DNA of 64,000 nt from the NCBI GenBank assembly GCA_018266775.1, contig JAFDZS010000001.1, positions 563,175-627,174 on the forward strand, given 5' to 3'. The notes beneath the pieces were generated by a model, which made no database searches, was not told the DNA's origin, and was given only the letters and a program-made list of their open reading frames with translations. Position numbers and translations under genes: made by a program. Positions 34,991-43,420 of this stretch are shown here, piece by piece. Position 1 is the first letter of the stretch, and the number at the start of each line of letters is the position of its first letter. The DNA comes from Bacteroidota bacterium. GTDB lineage: Bacteria; Bacteroidota; Bacteroidia; Chitinophagales; Chitinophagaceae.

Positions 34991-35017
34991 GTTCAGGTCG
35001 CTTGCAGCGCCCTGAAC
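34991..35017. repeat. REP-like hairpin upstream of asnB
   Basis: GTTCAGG and CCTGAAC arms enclose CGCT-TGC-AGCG with one mismatch. It lies in the 208-bp gap between asnB and a DUF2911 gene on the same strand. It shares the TTCAGG/CCTGAA core with palindromes at 55.4 and 62.9 kb. It may double as a terminator for the DUF2911 pair. Confidence 0.55.
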
Positions 35018-35073
35018 TTATCAGGATCAGAAATTTGGCAGTGAAATGCGTTTGTATAAGCAATTGGGTTTGC

Positions 35074-35730
35074 TTATTTCGGAAATGTAATGGGTAAAAC
35101 TGCTTTCACGGTATCCCATGTCATCAAAAGATCGGCACCGGTTGCTGACTTCTGGAACAGCATGGTTAAATATTCAGAAGACCTTTCGGCTTTGCTTACC
35201 GGAATATCAATACTGGCAATATCTTTTGTACTGTCTGGCCGGTGTAAACCCCATGTAAAAAGAGAACTGTTGAGTTTGATGGTCCACTCCTCTGCATTGG
35301 GAAAACAATAGATCACATACCTGCCTTTATCAATTTTTTTATTGCCGATGGTAACGGGTTTAAAAAATTCAATTTCTGAGGATTCGTTGGCACCCAGGCG
35401 CCAGTATTTGCCATAAGGCTGCAGGGCATTGGTTCCGCCAAAAATGATACGGCCGTTTTTTTGAGGGCGGCTGTACATCAGCCGGATAGCCAGTGCGGCA
35501 GAATCGTTACCATCCATCTGCTGTTGGGGGTAGTTTACCGGGTAATAACTGACATCCATAGGCGAAATATCCACCGCAACATAAGGGTTGGGCGGCGGTA
35601 TTGATGGATTTACCAGTACGGTATTGCTTTTTGCAGGCCTGTTGTTTTTATTGCCTGTAGAAGAACAGGACAGTAATATGCCAACCGCGCAACATAAAAA
35701 AAGATATACAGTAAAGGATGGTTTGATCAT
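35074..35730 (-). CDS. DUF2911 lipoprotein
   Basis: A 218-residue protein with a lipobox ending at Cys22 (AVGILLSC) and then a flexible Asn/Pro linker. The DUF2911 domain (about 55-218) shows ISPMDVSYYPVNYP, RLMYSRPQKNGRIIFGG, YGKYWRLGANESSEIEFFKPVTIGNKKIDKGRYVIY and a final LLMTWDTVKAVLPI. The domain is uncharacterised, widespread in Bacteroidota and predicted to be a beta-sandwich. It follows its paralogue (35740-36300) by 9 bases. The two share their whole domain but differ in anchoring. Confidence 0.88.
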   Translation of the reverse strand: MIKPSFTVYLFLCCAVGILLSCSSTGNKNNRPAKSNTVLVNPSIPPPNPYVAVDISPMDVSYYPVNYPQQQMDGNDSAALAIRLMYSRPQKNGRIIFGGTNALQPYGKYWRLGANESSEIEFFKPVTIGNKKIDKGRYVIYCFPNAEEWTIKLNSSLFTWGLHRPDSTKDIASIDIPVSKAERSSEYLTMLFQKSATGADLLMTWDTVKAVLPITFPK

Positions 35731-35739
35731 AACAGGAAA

Positions 35740-36300
35740 TTAGAAAACGATAGGCAACGATACTTTAACATCGTCCCACGCCATTATTAATGATGCTCCG
35801 TTCGTTGCTTTTTCAAACACCATGGCAAAAGCGTCGGTAATATCGGTTTGTTTTTGTACCGGCACATCCACTCTTACCACATCTTTCTTTTGATCGTATT
35901 TGAAAGAACCCCAGGTATCTGTTTCTTTATTAATAATAATGGTCCATTTTTCAGGATAAGGGATGCAATACAAAGTATAGCGGCCTTTCTTAATTTTTGT
36001 ATTGCCCACTTTTACGTTTTGATAAAACTCAATTTCTGTAGCTTCATTTGCCCCGAGGCGCCACACTTTTCCATATTCCAGTAAATCGCCAAAAATGGTG
36101 CGCCCGTTTTTTTGGGGCCTGCTGTAAATTACCCTTGCTGCAAGCGGATCAGTTGGTTTATCCTGGATTTTTGAAACCGGGTAACCATTGGGATAATAAC
36201 TCATATCCATCGGGGATTTATCAACCGGGGGCAATTTGGTTTGTGCAGTACTGCTAAAGGATAATAAAACAACGGAAGCGATCATCAATAAGCGCATCAT
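35740..36300 (-). CDS. DUF2911 periplasmic protein
   Basis: A 186-residue paralogue of the next gene, with an ordinary cleavable signal peptide (residues 1-20, ends SSTAQ) instead of a lipobox. Blocks KSPMDMSYYPNGYP, RVIYSRPQKNGRTIFGD, GKVWRLGANEATEIEFYQNVKVGNTKIKKGRYTLYCIPYPEKW and SLIMAWDDVKVSLPIVF parallel the lipoprotein almost position for position. It is the first gene of a two-gene operon. A TATCTTTG -7-like box lies 14-21 bases upstream of the start (36321-36314) on the minus strand. Function unknown. Confidence 0.87.
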   Translation of the reverse strand: MMRLLMIASVVLLSFSSTAQTKLPPVDKSPMDMSYYPNGYPVSKIQDKPTDPLAARVIYSRPQKNGRTIFGDLLEYGKVWRLGANEATEIEFYQNVKVGNTKIKKGRYTLYCIPYPEKWTIIINKETDTWGSFKYDQKKDVVRVDVPVQKQTDITDAFAMVFEKATNGASLIMAWDDVKVSLPIVF

Positions 36301-36327
36301 AACAAATTTTTTTCAAAGATACTTGAA

Positions 36328-36924
36328 TCATTCATTCATTAATTGCTGCAATTGACCAGCGGCAAAATTTTTACATTCGGGGTAGAAGGCGTGGTATAAC
36401 ATTTTAATGCTGCTGTAATGGGTATTAAAAATATCAACAGCAGGTTTACTTTCAGTAATATAGTGTGCACGCCGCACCAGGCCGCCAAAACTTTTTTCAA
36501 TACCATCCAGGCTCCGGTAACCGGTAAACCAGTCGTAGCTGATCATATAAGGCAGCATTTTTTTAAATGGTTCAGGTAACAGGTGTTCATAATTTTTTAA
36601 TACAGCATAGGAAGCGGCAGCAAATTTTTCTAAATCAGTTTGCGTGGGAAAAACTGCAGGGTCATTGGCCAGGAAATGATCATAAGCCACATCTGCAAAT
36701 GCGCCGGCATATAAACGGTAAGCGGGGCGGAAGAAGGCTTTTAGTTGTTGTGTAGCTTCGTGTGTATCGGTAAACTGGTCAATTAACCTGTGCAGCCTGA
36801 TGCCTTTTTGTATAACAGCAGGGTAGGTATACTGTTGTTTTCCTTTCACAAAATCACTGATCATATTGCCCACCAGTATTTCCGGCTGCTGAAATGATAA
36901 GTGTGCATGTGCAAGAAAATTCAT
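36328..36924 (-). CDS. Acyl carrier protein phosphodiesterase (AcpH-like, DUF479)
   Basis: A 198-residue protein from ATG 36924 (the frame reaches a TTG at 36930). The start MNFLAHAHLSFQQPEILVGNMISDFVKGK is the signature of the AcpH/DUF479 family, related to the HD-type hydrolases. GIRLHRLIDQFTDTH and a FADVAYDHFLA segment supply the metal-binding His and Asp residues. AcpH removes the phosphopantetheine arm from acyl carrier protein in E. coli, and the Bacteroidota members are usually annotated by homology only. It lies 27 bases upstream of the DUF2911 pair on the same strand. Confidence 0.88.
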   Translation of the reverse strand: MNFLAHAHLSFQQPEILVGNMISDFVKGKQQYTYPAVIQKGIRLHRLIDQFTDTHEATQQLKAFFRPAYRLYAGAFADVAYDHFLANDPAVFPTQTDLEKFAAASYAVLKNYEHLLPEPFKKMLPYMISYDWFTGYRSLDGIEKSFGGLVRRAHYITESKPAVDIFNTHYSSIKMLYHAFYPECKNFAAGQLQQLMNE

Positions 36925-37174
36925 GACCAATATGGTTATACCTTAAAGATAGCTGATAACCCGCAGCTGAAAATCTGCCCGCCGCACTTACTTTTTAACA
37001 GTACCAAAACAATTTTTAGAAATTCATTAAGAAATCGCCGCTATGCCTTGCTGGTAAAGGATTTCAGGATATTTTGCGCAACGCATACGGCGATAGCGGT
37101 AACCGCCTGTACCAGTATTAACATTCATTAGCGTTACTGATAAATAATGGCTTTACGTGTTGGCGGGCGGCTTA

Positions 37175-37182
37175 TACTTTTG
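37175..37182 (+). promoter_or_regulatory. -7 element for the PepSY-like gene
   Basis: TACTTTTG is an exact TAnnTTTG, about 62 bases before the ATG at 37244. The remaining gap (36925-37174) holds nothing I can call apart from a short palindrome GCGGTAACCGC near 37096 and short inverted CCGCTAT/ATAGCGG copies at 37038 and 37093. Confidence 0.55.
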
Positions 37183-37243
37183 TTTCGTAAATAACAACTG
37201 CCAGCCATGAGGCAGTATTTTTAACCGAATAAAAAGTATAGTT

Positions 37244-37690
37244 ATGAAAAGATTACAAACAATTGTTGCCGCAGCTGCCATGCTGTTTGCAACCAGTGCA
37301 TTTGCCAGTAACGGGCCAGAAAAAGTAGCGCCCGAAGTTAAAGCAGCATTTGAAAAGAGTTTTACCAGCGCTCAAAATGTAAGCTGGGATGTAAAAGAAG
37401 GGTTTTATTTTGCCACATTTATGATGAATGCAAAAGAAGTTTCAGCAGCCTACAATGAAAATGGTGAACTGCTGGGTGTATCCAGGGTGATCCCCACCAG
37501 CCAGTTGCCCATGAATGTAAACCTGGCCCTTGCCAATAAATACAAAGGGTATACGGTGAACAAGACCGCTACTGAATTAACCTACAACGGTGAAACCCGT
37601 TATTATGTAACTGTGGTGAACGACAAACAGGCCGTGAAATTAAAATGTTATGACAACGGCAATCTTTATGTAGAAGAAAAATCAAAGTGA
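37244..37690 (+). CDS. PepSY-like periplasmic protein
   Basis: A 148-residue exported protein with a signal peptide (residues 1-21, ATSAFA). The mature part follows the Bacteroidota PepSY-like pattern: PEVKAAFEKSFTSAQNVSWDVKEGFYFATFMMNAKEVSAAYNENGELLGVSR, then VNLALANKYKGYTVNKTATEL and a final strand pair. These proteins resemble the PepSY_2 / beta-lactamase-inhibitor-like fold and are small secreted proteins of unknown role. The gene has its own promoter (37175-37182) and a strong terminator (37716-37748), so it is monocistronic and probably well expressed. Confidence 0.85.
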   Translation: MKRLQTIVAAAAMLFATSAFASNGPEKVAPEVKAAFEKSFTSAQNVSWDVKEGFYFATFMMNAKEVSAAYNENGELLGVSRVIPTSQLPMNVNLALANKYKGYTVNKTATELTYNGETRYYVTVVNDKQAVKLKCYDNGNLYVEEKSK

Positions 37691-37715
37691 TATAGTTTGT
37701 TAGGGTTTTAGGCTT

Positions 37716-37748
37716 AAGACCTCCGCGTTTAGCGGAGGTCTTGTTTTA
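37716..37748 (+). terminator. Rho-independent terminator
   Basis: A perfect 11-bp stem (AAGACCTCCGC, loop GTTTA, GCGGAGGTCTT) is followed by TGTTTTATT. It also reads toward the convergent M28 peptidase gene and could serve both directions. Confidence 0.9.
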
Positions 37749-37765
37749 TTGTTAAGTAAATTTCT

Positions 37766-39115
37766 CTACCTTCCCGCCACTCCCGGCACAACCGGCAAGC
37801 TTTCGTTGCCATTTTCATTCACACTTTGCACAGCAAAAAAATAATTGTCTTTACTGTAAGGTAACCTTGCTTCGGTTGCAGTAACAAATATTTTCTTTTG
37901 CCAAACGGGGCTGGTGGTTTCGCGTATCAAAATATAATATCCTTTAACCGAACCATAAGCGGGTTTGCTCCAGAATAAGTTAGTGCTGTTCCCTAATTTT
38001 TTTACGTCCATTTTTACTGAATCAGGCATGGGCGGTGCTTTGGCCAGGTTGGCGAGGTTGGCCAGATTCATAGCGGTATTTTTGCGCAGGTATTCGTAGT
38101 CGATATGCTGCTCCAGGTCGCCGTAATTAATACCCTCTTCGGTGCGGATGTTCTGGTGCTGGCGGGTATAATTCTCATTCATTTCAGTAATACGCACGGC
38201 GGCAAAACCCCGCTGTACATAGGGGGTGTGATCGCCGCCACGCAAAAAGCGGTCGTTGCGGTAAATCATTACCACCTGCAGGTTATCTACATACCGTTCG
38301 CCAATTTCCTTTACATAACGGGCCAGCTGACGCGATTTTCCATCATTCTCCAAACCCAGTGTACGGATGGCCGCAGCATTTTTTTCCGTTTCATAAGCGG
38401 GCAGCCCTTCGCTAAACACCCTAATGCGTGTATTGTCAATAATATTGGTTTCGTTACTGTTGTTGCTGCCCATGATGTCGTTATTCAGTACGGCTTCAAT
38501 ATTCCAGTTTTGTTTTTTGGCTTTATCGGCCATAAAGTTGGCGCCCAGCAATCCCTGCTCCTCACCGCTGACGGTAACAAATATGATGGTGGCGGGAAAA
38601 CGGTGTTTACTCATGATCCTGGCACATTCAATCACTGCGGCAGAACCACTGCCATCATCATTGGCACCGGGCGCATCGCCAATACTGTCGGTGGGGCTGC
38701 TGCGCATGTTATCCAGGTGGCCGCTGATGAGGAAGATGCGGTTATCGGCCGGATCGGTACCTTTTAAAGTAGCCACTACATTACCCAGCAATACATTCCT
38801 GTCAACCCTGCGGCCATCGGGTGGCAGTGTGGTGGTGTCTATCATGAAACTGAGCCTGCCGCCGGATTGTTTGGCAAAATCCCTGAATTTAGATAACACC
38901 CAATTGCGGGCTGCGGCAATGCCCCTGGTAGGGGTAGCCTGGTTGCTGAGTGTATTGCGGGTGCCAAAAGCAACCAGTGTTTTTATATAAGATTGTAATG
39001 AATCAGGCGACACTTCTTTTACCATGCTTTCAATTTCAGGGTCTCTTTGAACGATAACCTGGGCAGTCATGCTGCAGCTTAATAAAAGGCTGGCGATAAG
39101 GCAGATGAATTTCAT
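37766..39115 (-). CDS. Secreted M28-family zinc peptidase with C-terminal FnIII-like domain
   Basis: A 449-residue exported aminopeptidase-type protein, signal peptide residues 1-19 (CSMTAQ). Two-zinc ligands are all visible: His133 and the Asp135 of SGHLDN, Asp153 in GANDDGSG, Glu185/Glu186 in SGEEQGL, Asp213 in NNDIMG and His296 in GGDHTPY. A short C-terminal FnIII-like segment (from about 370) begins LGNSTNLFWSKPAYGSVKGYYILIRET. It would trim peptides in the periplasm or outside the cell. It is monocistronic and converges on the PepSY-like gene. Confidence 0.93.
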   Translation of the reverse strand: MKFICLIASLLLSCSMTAQVIVQRDPEIESMVKEVSPDSLQSYIKTLVAFGTRNTLSNQATPTRGIAAARNWVLSKFRDFAKQSGGRLSFMIDTTTLPPDGRRVDRNVLLGNVVATLKGTDPADNRIFLISGHLDNMRSSPTDSIGDAPGANDDGSGSAAVIECARIMSKHRFPATIIFVTVSGEEQGLLGANFMADKAKKQNWNIEAVLNNDIMGSNNSNETNIIDNTRIRVFSEGLPAYETEKNAAAIRTLGLENDGKSRQLARYVKEIGERYVDNLQVVMIYRNDRFLRGGDHTPYVQRGFAAVRITEMNENYTRQHQNIRTEEGINYGDLEQHIDYEYLRKNTAMNLANLANLAKAPPMPDSVKMDVKKLGNSTNLFWSKPAYGSVKGYYILIRETTSPVWQKKIFVTATEARLPYSKDNYFFAVQSVNENGNESLPVVPGVAGR

Positions 39116-39150
39116 ATAAAAGATTGAGGTTTAAAAATACGAATAAAGGG

Positions 39151-39268
39151 TTTAGCGGAAGATTTTGGGCTGTAAAATTGATCAATGGAGTGCTCCATTG
39201 AATCCGCTAAAGCTGTTGCAACTGAATATTTTAAGTGGAGCTGGCCAAAAATACCCGGAACCGGGTAT
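39151..39268. promoter_or_regulatory. Palindromes upstream of the capsule locus promoter
   Basis: Three elements lie in the first part of the 406-bp gap before the locus: a 9-bp inverted pair TTTAGCGGA (39151) / TCCGCTAAA (39203), inside it the palindrome CAATGGAG-TG-CTCCATTG (39183-39200), and ATACCCGG-AA-CCGGGTAT (39251-39268). They precede the promoter by 59 bp or more and could be regulator sites. None contains a terminator T-run. Confidence 0.45.
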
Positions 39269-39326
39269 AAAAATTACAATTTTGAATCATATTTGATAAA
39301 AAAAACTTGCCTTAATGATAATTTTA

Positions 39327-39357
39327 TTTTGAAATCTGCTTTTTTGTAGTACATTTA
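39327..39357 (+). promoter_or_regulatory. Promoter of the polysaccharide locus
   Basis: TTTTG (39327-39331), an 18-base spacer and TACATTTA (39350-39357; one mismatch to TAnnTTTG) fit a Bacteroidota promoter. The predicted leader to the ATG at 39522 is about 160 bases, long for this organism, and could carry regulatory RNA structure. Confidence 0.5.
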
Positions 39358-39521
39358 CATCCTGAAACAGACCAATTACCAGTCGTTCAGCTTACCTTTC
39401 AATTTGAGATTCGCCATCCGTGCCAAAACCACTCTCATTCAATATTTCGTGCTAAAAGCCGTGTAATCCCCCAAGTTAATACTTAATTGTATTTAACGTA
39501 CTAACTCTAAAATCACGAAAT

Positions 39522-40307
39522 ATGGGAACTAGAATTACCTTGTTCGCTTCTTTGGTTTGTTTTATTCTTTTATCATCCTGTAATCCTACCAATAAAATAG
39601 CTTATTTTCAGAATGCAAAAGACACTGCATTCCGGAAAACTTTAGGCATAGTGGAAGCTCCTTTGCAGGCACATGATTTTATCAGTATATCCATCAGCAG
39701 TGCCAGTGCAGAAGCTTCAGCCCAGTTTAACCCAATCATGAATGCTGCCGGTGATAAAACAGCCCCCGGCAATGGCAAAACAGCACAATATGTTGGCTAC
39801 CTGATCGATAATGAGGGAAAGATTGAATTGCCGGTACTGGGAAAAATTACTGCTGCCGGTTTAACCAAAACAGAACTCAAAGCTTTTATTACAAAAACGC
39901 TTTTAGATAGACAATTATTGGTTGAGCCCCTGGTAGACATCAGGTACCTGAACTTTGAAGTAACTGTACTTGGTGAAGTGGGCGGCCCATCCGTAATCAG
40001 CGTACCCAGCGAAAAAATTTCACTGATTAAAGCACTTGGCCTTGCCGGAGATTTAACTATTTACGGCAGGCGTGATAATATTTTATTGATCAGGGAAGAA
40101 GATGGCATCAGGAAAACCAGGCGCATCAACCTGCTCTCTGCCGACTTTTTAAATTCGGATTACTACTACCTGAAACCCAATGATGTGGTTTATGTAGAAC
40201 CGAATAAATCGAAAGTGGCTATGACAGGAAGATCGCAGCAGGTATTACCGCTGGTGGTTACCGGTTTATCTTTCTTCTTCCTCATTTTTGATAAAATAGT
40301 GAAATAA
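39522..40307 (+). CDS. Outer-membrane polysaccharide export lipoprotein (OPX, Wza-like)
   Basis: A 261-residue OPX protein. The lipobox ends at Cys20 (FILLSSC). The poly_export domain (about 45-130; APLQAHDFISISISSAS, then YLIDNEGKIELPVLGKITAAGLTKTELKAFI) is followed by a SLBB domain (about 140-220; FEVTVLGEVGGPSVISVPSEKISLIKALGLAGDL). A short hydrophobic segment near the C-terminus (VLPLVVTGLSFFFLIFD) corresponds to the outer-membrane-spanning helix of short Wza homologues. It exports the polymer assembled by this locus. It shares one base with the next gene (TAATG), so the two are tightly coupled. Confidence 0.93.
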   Translation: MGTRITLFASLVCFILLSSCNPTNKIAYFQNAKDTAFRKTLGIVEAPLQAHDFISISISSASAEASAQFNPIMNAAGDKTAPGNGKTAQYVGYLIDNEGKIELPVLGKITAAGLTKTELKAFITKTLLDRQLLVEPLVDIRYLNFEVTVLGEVGGPSVISVPSEKISLIKALGLAGDLTIYGRRDNILLIREEDGIRKTRRINLLSADFLNSDYYYLKPNDVVYVEPNKSKVAMTGRSQQVLPLVVTGLSFFFLIFDKIVK

Positions 40308-42664
40308 TGAATCAGAAGATCAAGACATTGCAGATGGAAAACAACAGGAAATACGGCGAACGGGAAGAACAGGGCTCCAACTTTGGCCAGCAGATCATAT
40401 CTAAATTTGTGCCTTACTGGCCATTGCTGCTGCTGATGATCCTGCTTTGTATGGTGGGTGCATACCTGTACCTGCGCTACGCCACACCTGTATATGAAGC
40501 TGCTGCCACCATCTTAATAAAAAGCGATAAAACGGGCACCAATGATAACGAGGCCCTGCAAACAATGACCCTTATCCAGTCTAATAAAGATGTGGATAAT
40601 GAAATTGAAGTACTGAGCTCAAGATCATTGATGGAGACTGTGGTTAAAAAATTATGCCTGTACGCGCCTTTATACCAAAAAGGACAAATTAAAACCGGCG
40701 ACGCCTATGTAACATCGCCCATTGTGATAGAAGCGCAAAACCCGGACTCCATCAGCGAAGTGGAAAATGTAAACTTTGAATACGACAGGAATACACAGAA
40801 TGTTATACTGGACAACAAGGACCGTTACCCGCTGAACCAGTTTGTAAGTACTGCTTATGGCGTATTGCGTTTTATACCCAATAAATATTACAGGCCGGGA
40901 GCAGAATCTTCCAAACAAATGGCTTTTTCACTGGAAGATTACCGTAATGTGGCCGTTGCTTATTCAAGAAACCTGAAAGTAGGTTCGGCAAAAGCTTCTG
41001 CATTGGTTGACCTTACTTACCGGGATGCAGTACCGCAACGGGCTGTGGATGTATTGAAAACACTGACGAAAGAATATGAAGCCAAATCGCTGGAGGAAAA
41101 AAATATTACAGCAAGAAAAACATTGGCCTATATTAACGAAAGACTGGACCTGTTGCGTAACGACCTGGATTCCATTGACAGAAAAGTGCAGCATTATAAA
41201 ACCGGCGCCAATGCAGTAAATATTGGCGAACAGGCGGGCATTTACCTGAATGCAGTAGCCGCCAGCGACCAGAAACGCGGTGAATATAAAAACCAGATAG
41301 CAGTGCTGGATGAAGTGGAAAATTATATGAGCTCCAAATCCAATGAACCGGGCATTGTGCCCTCAACATTAGGGGTAAACGATCCTACTTTATCTGCACT
41401 GGTTTCCAAACTGAATACTTCAGAAATGGAGTACGAAAAACAAAAGAAAACAGTGGGGGAAAGGAATCCGATACTGTTATCCAAAGCTGAAGAGATTAAC
41501 AAACTGAAAGAAAGTATAGGAGAAAACATCAAGAGCCAGAAAGCAAGCATCGCGGCTTCCACCAAAACCCTGGATGCACAAGCCGGTTCTTATTCTTCGT
41601 TACTCAGCACAGTGCCTACAAAAGAAAAGGACCTGATGCAGATCAGTCGGGAACGCCAAACCAAAGGTGACCAGTTTAATTTCTTATTGCAGAAAAAGCA
41701 GGAAGCAGAGCTGACCATCACCACCATTGCGGCTACCAGCAAACCGGTTGATGAAGCTTTGGCGGCAAAGGACCCGGTAAGCCCTAAAAAGAAAATGATC
41801 TACATGATGGCATTTGTAGCCGCATGCGGGTTGTTTGGAGGTATTATTATTGTAAAAGATACCTTTACGGGTAAAGTTAAATACCGCAATGAAATTGAGA
41901 AGATGACAGCACTCCCCATTATTGGAGAAATTGCGTACGAAAAAACTACTAACCCGATTGTGATAGAAAAAGGGACCAGGAGCTTTGTAGCAGAAGAATT
42001 CAGGAAACTGAGGATATCTTTATCATTCTTAGGGATAGACAGTAACCACAGGAAACTGTTGCTGACTTCCAGCATTTCAGGCGAAGGAAAAAGTTTTATT
42101 GCCACCAACCTGGCGGTAAGCTTATCACTCACCGGAAAAAAAGTAGTGCTGGTGGATCTTGACCTGAATAACCCTTCAGTATCAAAAATGCTGAATGTGC
42201 ATTATGAAGATGGCGCCACAGAATATTTATCCGGTGAAAAAACTGAAGAGGAGATCATTAATAAACTGGAAGCGTACGAAAACCTGTACTTTATTTCTGC
42301 AGGCAGTTTGCCGGAAAACCCAACTGAGTTACTGGCTAACGGCAAAGTAGAGTCGCTGATCAATTATTTAGATAAGCATTTTGATATGGTGGTAATTGAT
42401 ACATCGCCTGCAGTACTGGTTACCGATGCGTTCATTCTCTCCGGCCTGTGCGATGCAACATTGTACGTGGTACGCCACGACTACACACCAAAAATGCTGG
42501 TAAGAAGAATAGATGAAAGCCTTGAAATAAACCCGATCAATAACCCGGCCATTGTGTTTAACGGAGTAAAAACAAGAGGTGTGTTCAAGAACAATTATGG
42601 CTATGGTTATGATTATGTGTATGGCAATAAAGACAGGGGCAATAAAACAAGAAAAGCATCCTGA
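40307..42664 (+). CDS. Wzc-type tyrosine autokinase (BY-kinase) and chain-length regulator
   Basis: A 785-residue inner-membrane protein. Wzz-type domain at about 30-510 with TM1 (40-57, PLLLLMILLCMVGAYLYLRY) and TM2 (about 492-515, MMAFVAACGLFGGIIIV), and coiled coils between them. The C-terminal BY-kinase has Walker A SGEGKS (591-596), Walker A' VLVDLDL (614-620) and Walker B VVIDTSP (about 695-701). A tyrosine cluster at the tail has Tyr764, 766, 768, 770 and 772 (NYGYGYDYVYG), the usual autophosphorylation site. The kinase controls polymer length and export with the OPX partner encoded just upstream. No low-molecular-weight tyrosine phosphatase is present in this window. Confidence 0.94.
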   Translation: MNQKIKTLQMENNRKYGEREEQGSNFGQQIISKFVPYWPLLLLMILLCMVGAYLYLRYATPVYEAAATILIKSDKTGTNDNEALQTMTLIQSNKDVDNEIEVLSSRSLMETVVKKLCLYAPLYQKGQIKTGDAYVTSPIVIEAQNPDSISEVENVNFEYDRNTQNVILDNKDRYPLNQFVSTAYGVLRFIPNKYYRPGAESSKQMAFSLEDYRNVAVAYSRNLKVGSAKASALVDLTYRDAVPQRAVDVLKTLTKEYEAKSLEEKNITARKTLAYINERLDLLRNDLDSIDRKVQHYKTGANAVNIGEQAGIYLNAVAASDQKRGEYKNQIAVLDEVENYMSSKSNEPGIVPSTLGVNDPTLSALVSKLNTSEMEYEKQKKTVGERNPILLSKAEEINKLKESIGENIKSQKASIAASTKTLDAQAGSYSSLLSTVPTKEKDLMQISRERQTKGDQFNFLLQKKQEAELTITTIAATSKPVDEALAAKDPVSPKKKMIYMMAFVAACGLFGGIIIVKDTFTGKVKYRNEIEKMTALPIIGEIAYEKTTNPIVIEKGTRSFVAEEFRKLRISLSFLGIDSNHRKLLLTSSISGEGKSFIATNLAVSLSLTGKKVVLVDLDLNNPSVSKMLNVHYEDGATEYLSGEKTEEEIINKLEAYENLYFISAGSLPENPTELLANGKVESLINYLDKHFDMVVIDTSPAVLVTDAFILSGLCDATLYVVRHDYTPKMLVRRIDESLEINPINNPAIVFNGVKTRGVFKNNYGYGYDYVYGNKDRGNKTRKAS

Positions 42665-42883
42665 CAATAAATACTGATCATCCAATAATTATGAAGATAG
42701 ATATCCAATACAATGAAAAATTAACCTCAATCATTTTTTAATGTGACTGAGAAAGGCGAAGCCTTGCAATATAGAAACATCCTTCCTGTATCCCGATAAA
42801 ACACTAACTGTTCCAATTATCTGACCAACCAGAACCTATCCTTCCATTATCCCGATTAACTGCACATTTATAATTTTAAAAAA
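42665..42883 (+). promoter_or_regulatory. Leader of the upxY gene with direct repeats and hairpin
   Basis: A 219-bp gap inside the otherwise compact locus. It contains ATCCTTCCTGTATCCCGAT at 42779-42797 and a near copy (two differences) at 42838-42856, 59 bp apart, each followed a few bases on by TAACTG. A small hairpin AAGGC-GAA-GCCTT lies at 42753-42765. A 16-codon frame (ATG 42690 to TAA 42738-42740) precedes the hairpin and might be a leader peptide. Antitermination by UpxY-type proteins acts through such 5' leaders, so this is a plausible target. Confidence 0.45.
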
Positions 42884-43420
42884 ATGGTTATGCAGAAAAA
42901 TTGGTACGTTATTTACACCCGTCAGCAGGCTGAAAAGAAAGTGGCTGCTACACTGGCAAAGAAGAAAATTGAGCATTTCATTCCAATGGTTTATGTAGAC
43001 AACAATAAATCATGGAGAAATAAACCGTCGTTCAAACCACTGTTTAAGTCATACGTTTTTGTAAATGTTACAGAACAGCAGGCTTATTCATTACTACAGA
43101 TAGACGGTGTCATCAATATCCTGCACTGGTTAGGCAAACCTGCAGTGATCAATGAAACAGAAATTAATGCCATCCGCGAGTTTACCGGCGATTACCAGGA
43201 TATTGACCTGGAAAAACTACAGGTGAACAGTCCGGTTGCAGAACGCAACATCTACCGTTCATCGTATGAAATGGAAGGAAATATTATTGCTGTTAAGAAT
43301 AAAACAATAAAAATCAACCTTCCATCGTTAGGGTATGCGTTAATAGCAAAACTGAAAGAAGAAAGCGTTTTCGGAAAAGAAAGGGCATTGTTACAAAACT
43401 ATACATTTGCACAGTCATGA
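42884..43420 (+). CDS. UpxY-family transcription antiterminator (NusG paralogue)
   Basis: A 178-residue NusG-like protein. The NGN domain is clear: [30 protein letters not shown], then [28 protein letters not shown], with the hydrophobic surface that binds the RNA polymerase clamp helices. The C-terminal KOW region is degenerate ([25 protein letters not shown]). In Bacteroides, UpxY proteins prevent premature termination in their own capsule operons, and the position at the front of the sugar genes supports the same role. It overlaps the fcl gene by 4 bases (ATGA). The ATGs at 42884 and 42890 are both usable. Confidence 0.9.
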   Translation: MVMQKNWYVIYTRQQAEKKVAATLAKKKIEHFIPMVYVDNNKSWRNKPSFKPLFKSYVFVNVTEQQAYSLLQIDGVINILHWLGKPAVINETEINAIREFTGDYQDIDLEKLQVNSPVAERNIYRSSYEMEGNIIAVKNKTIKINLPSLGYALIAKLKEESVFGKERALLQNYTFAQS

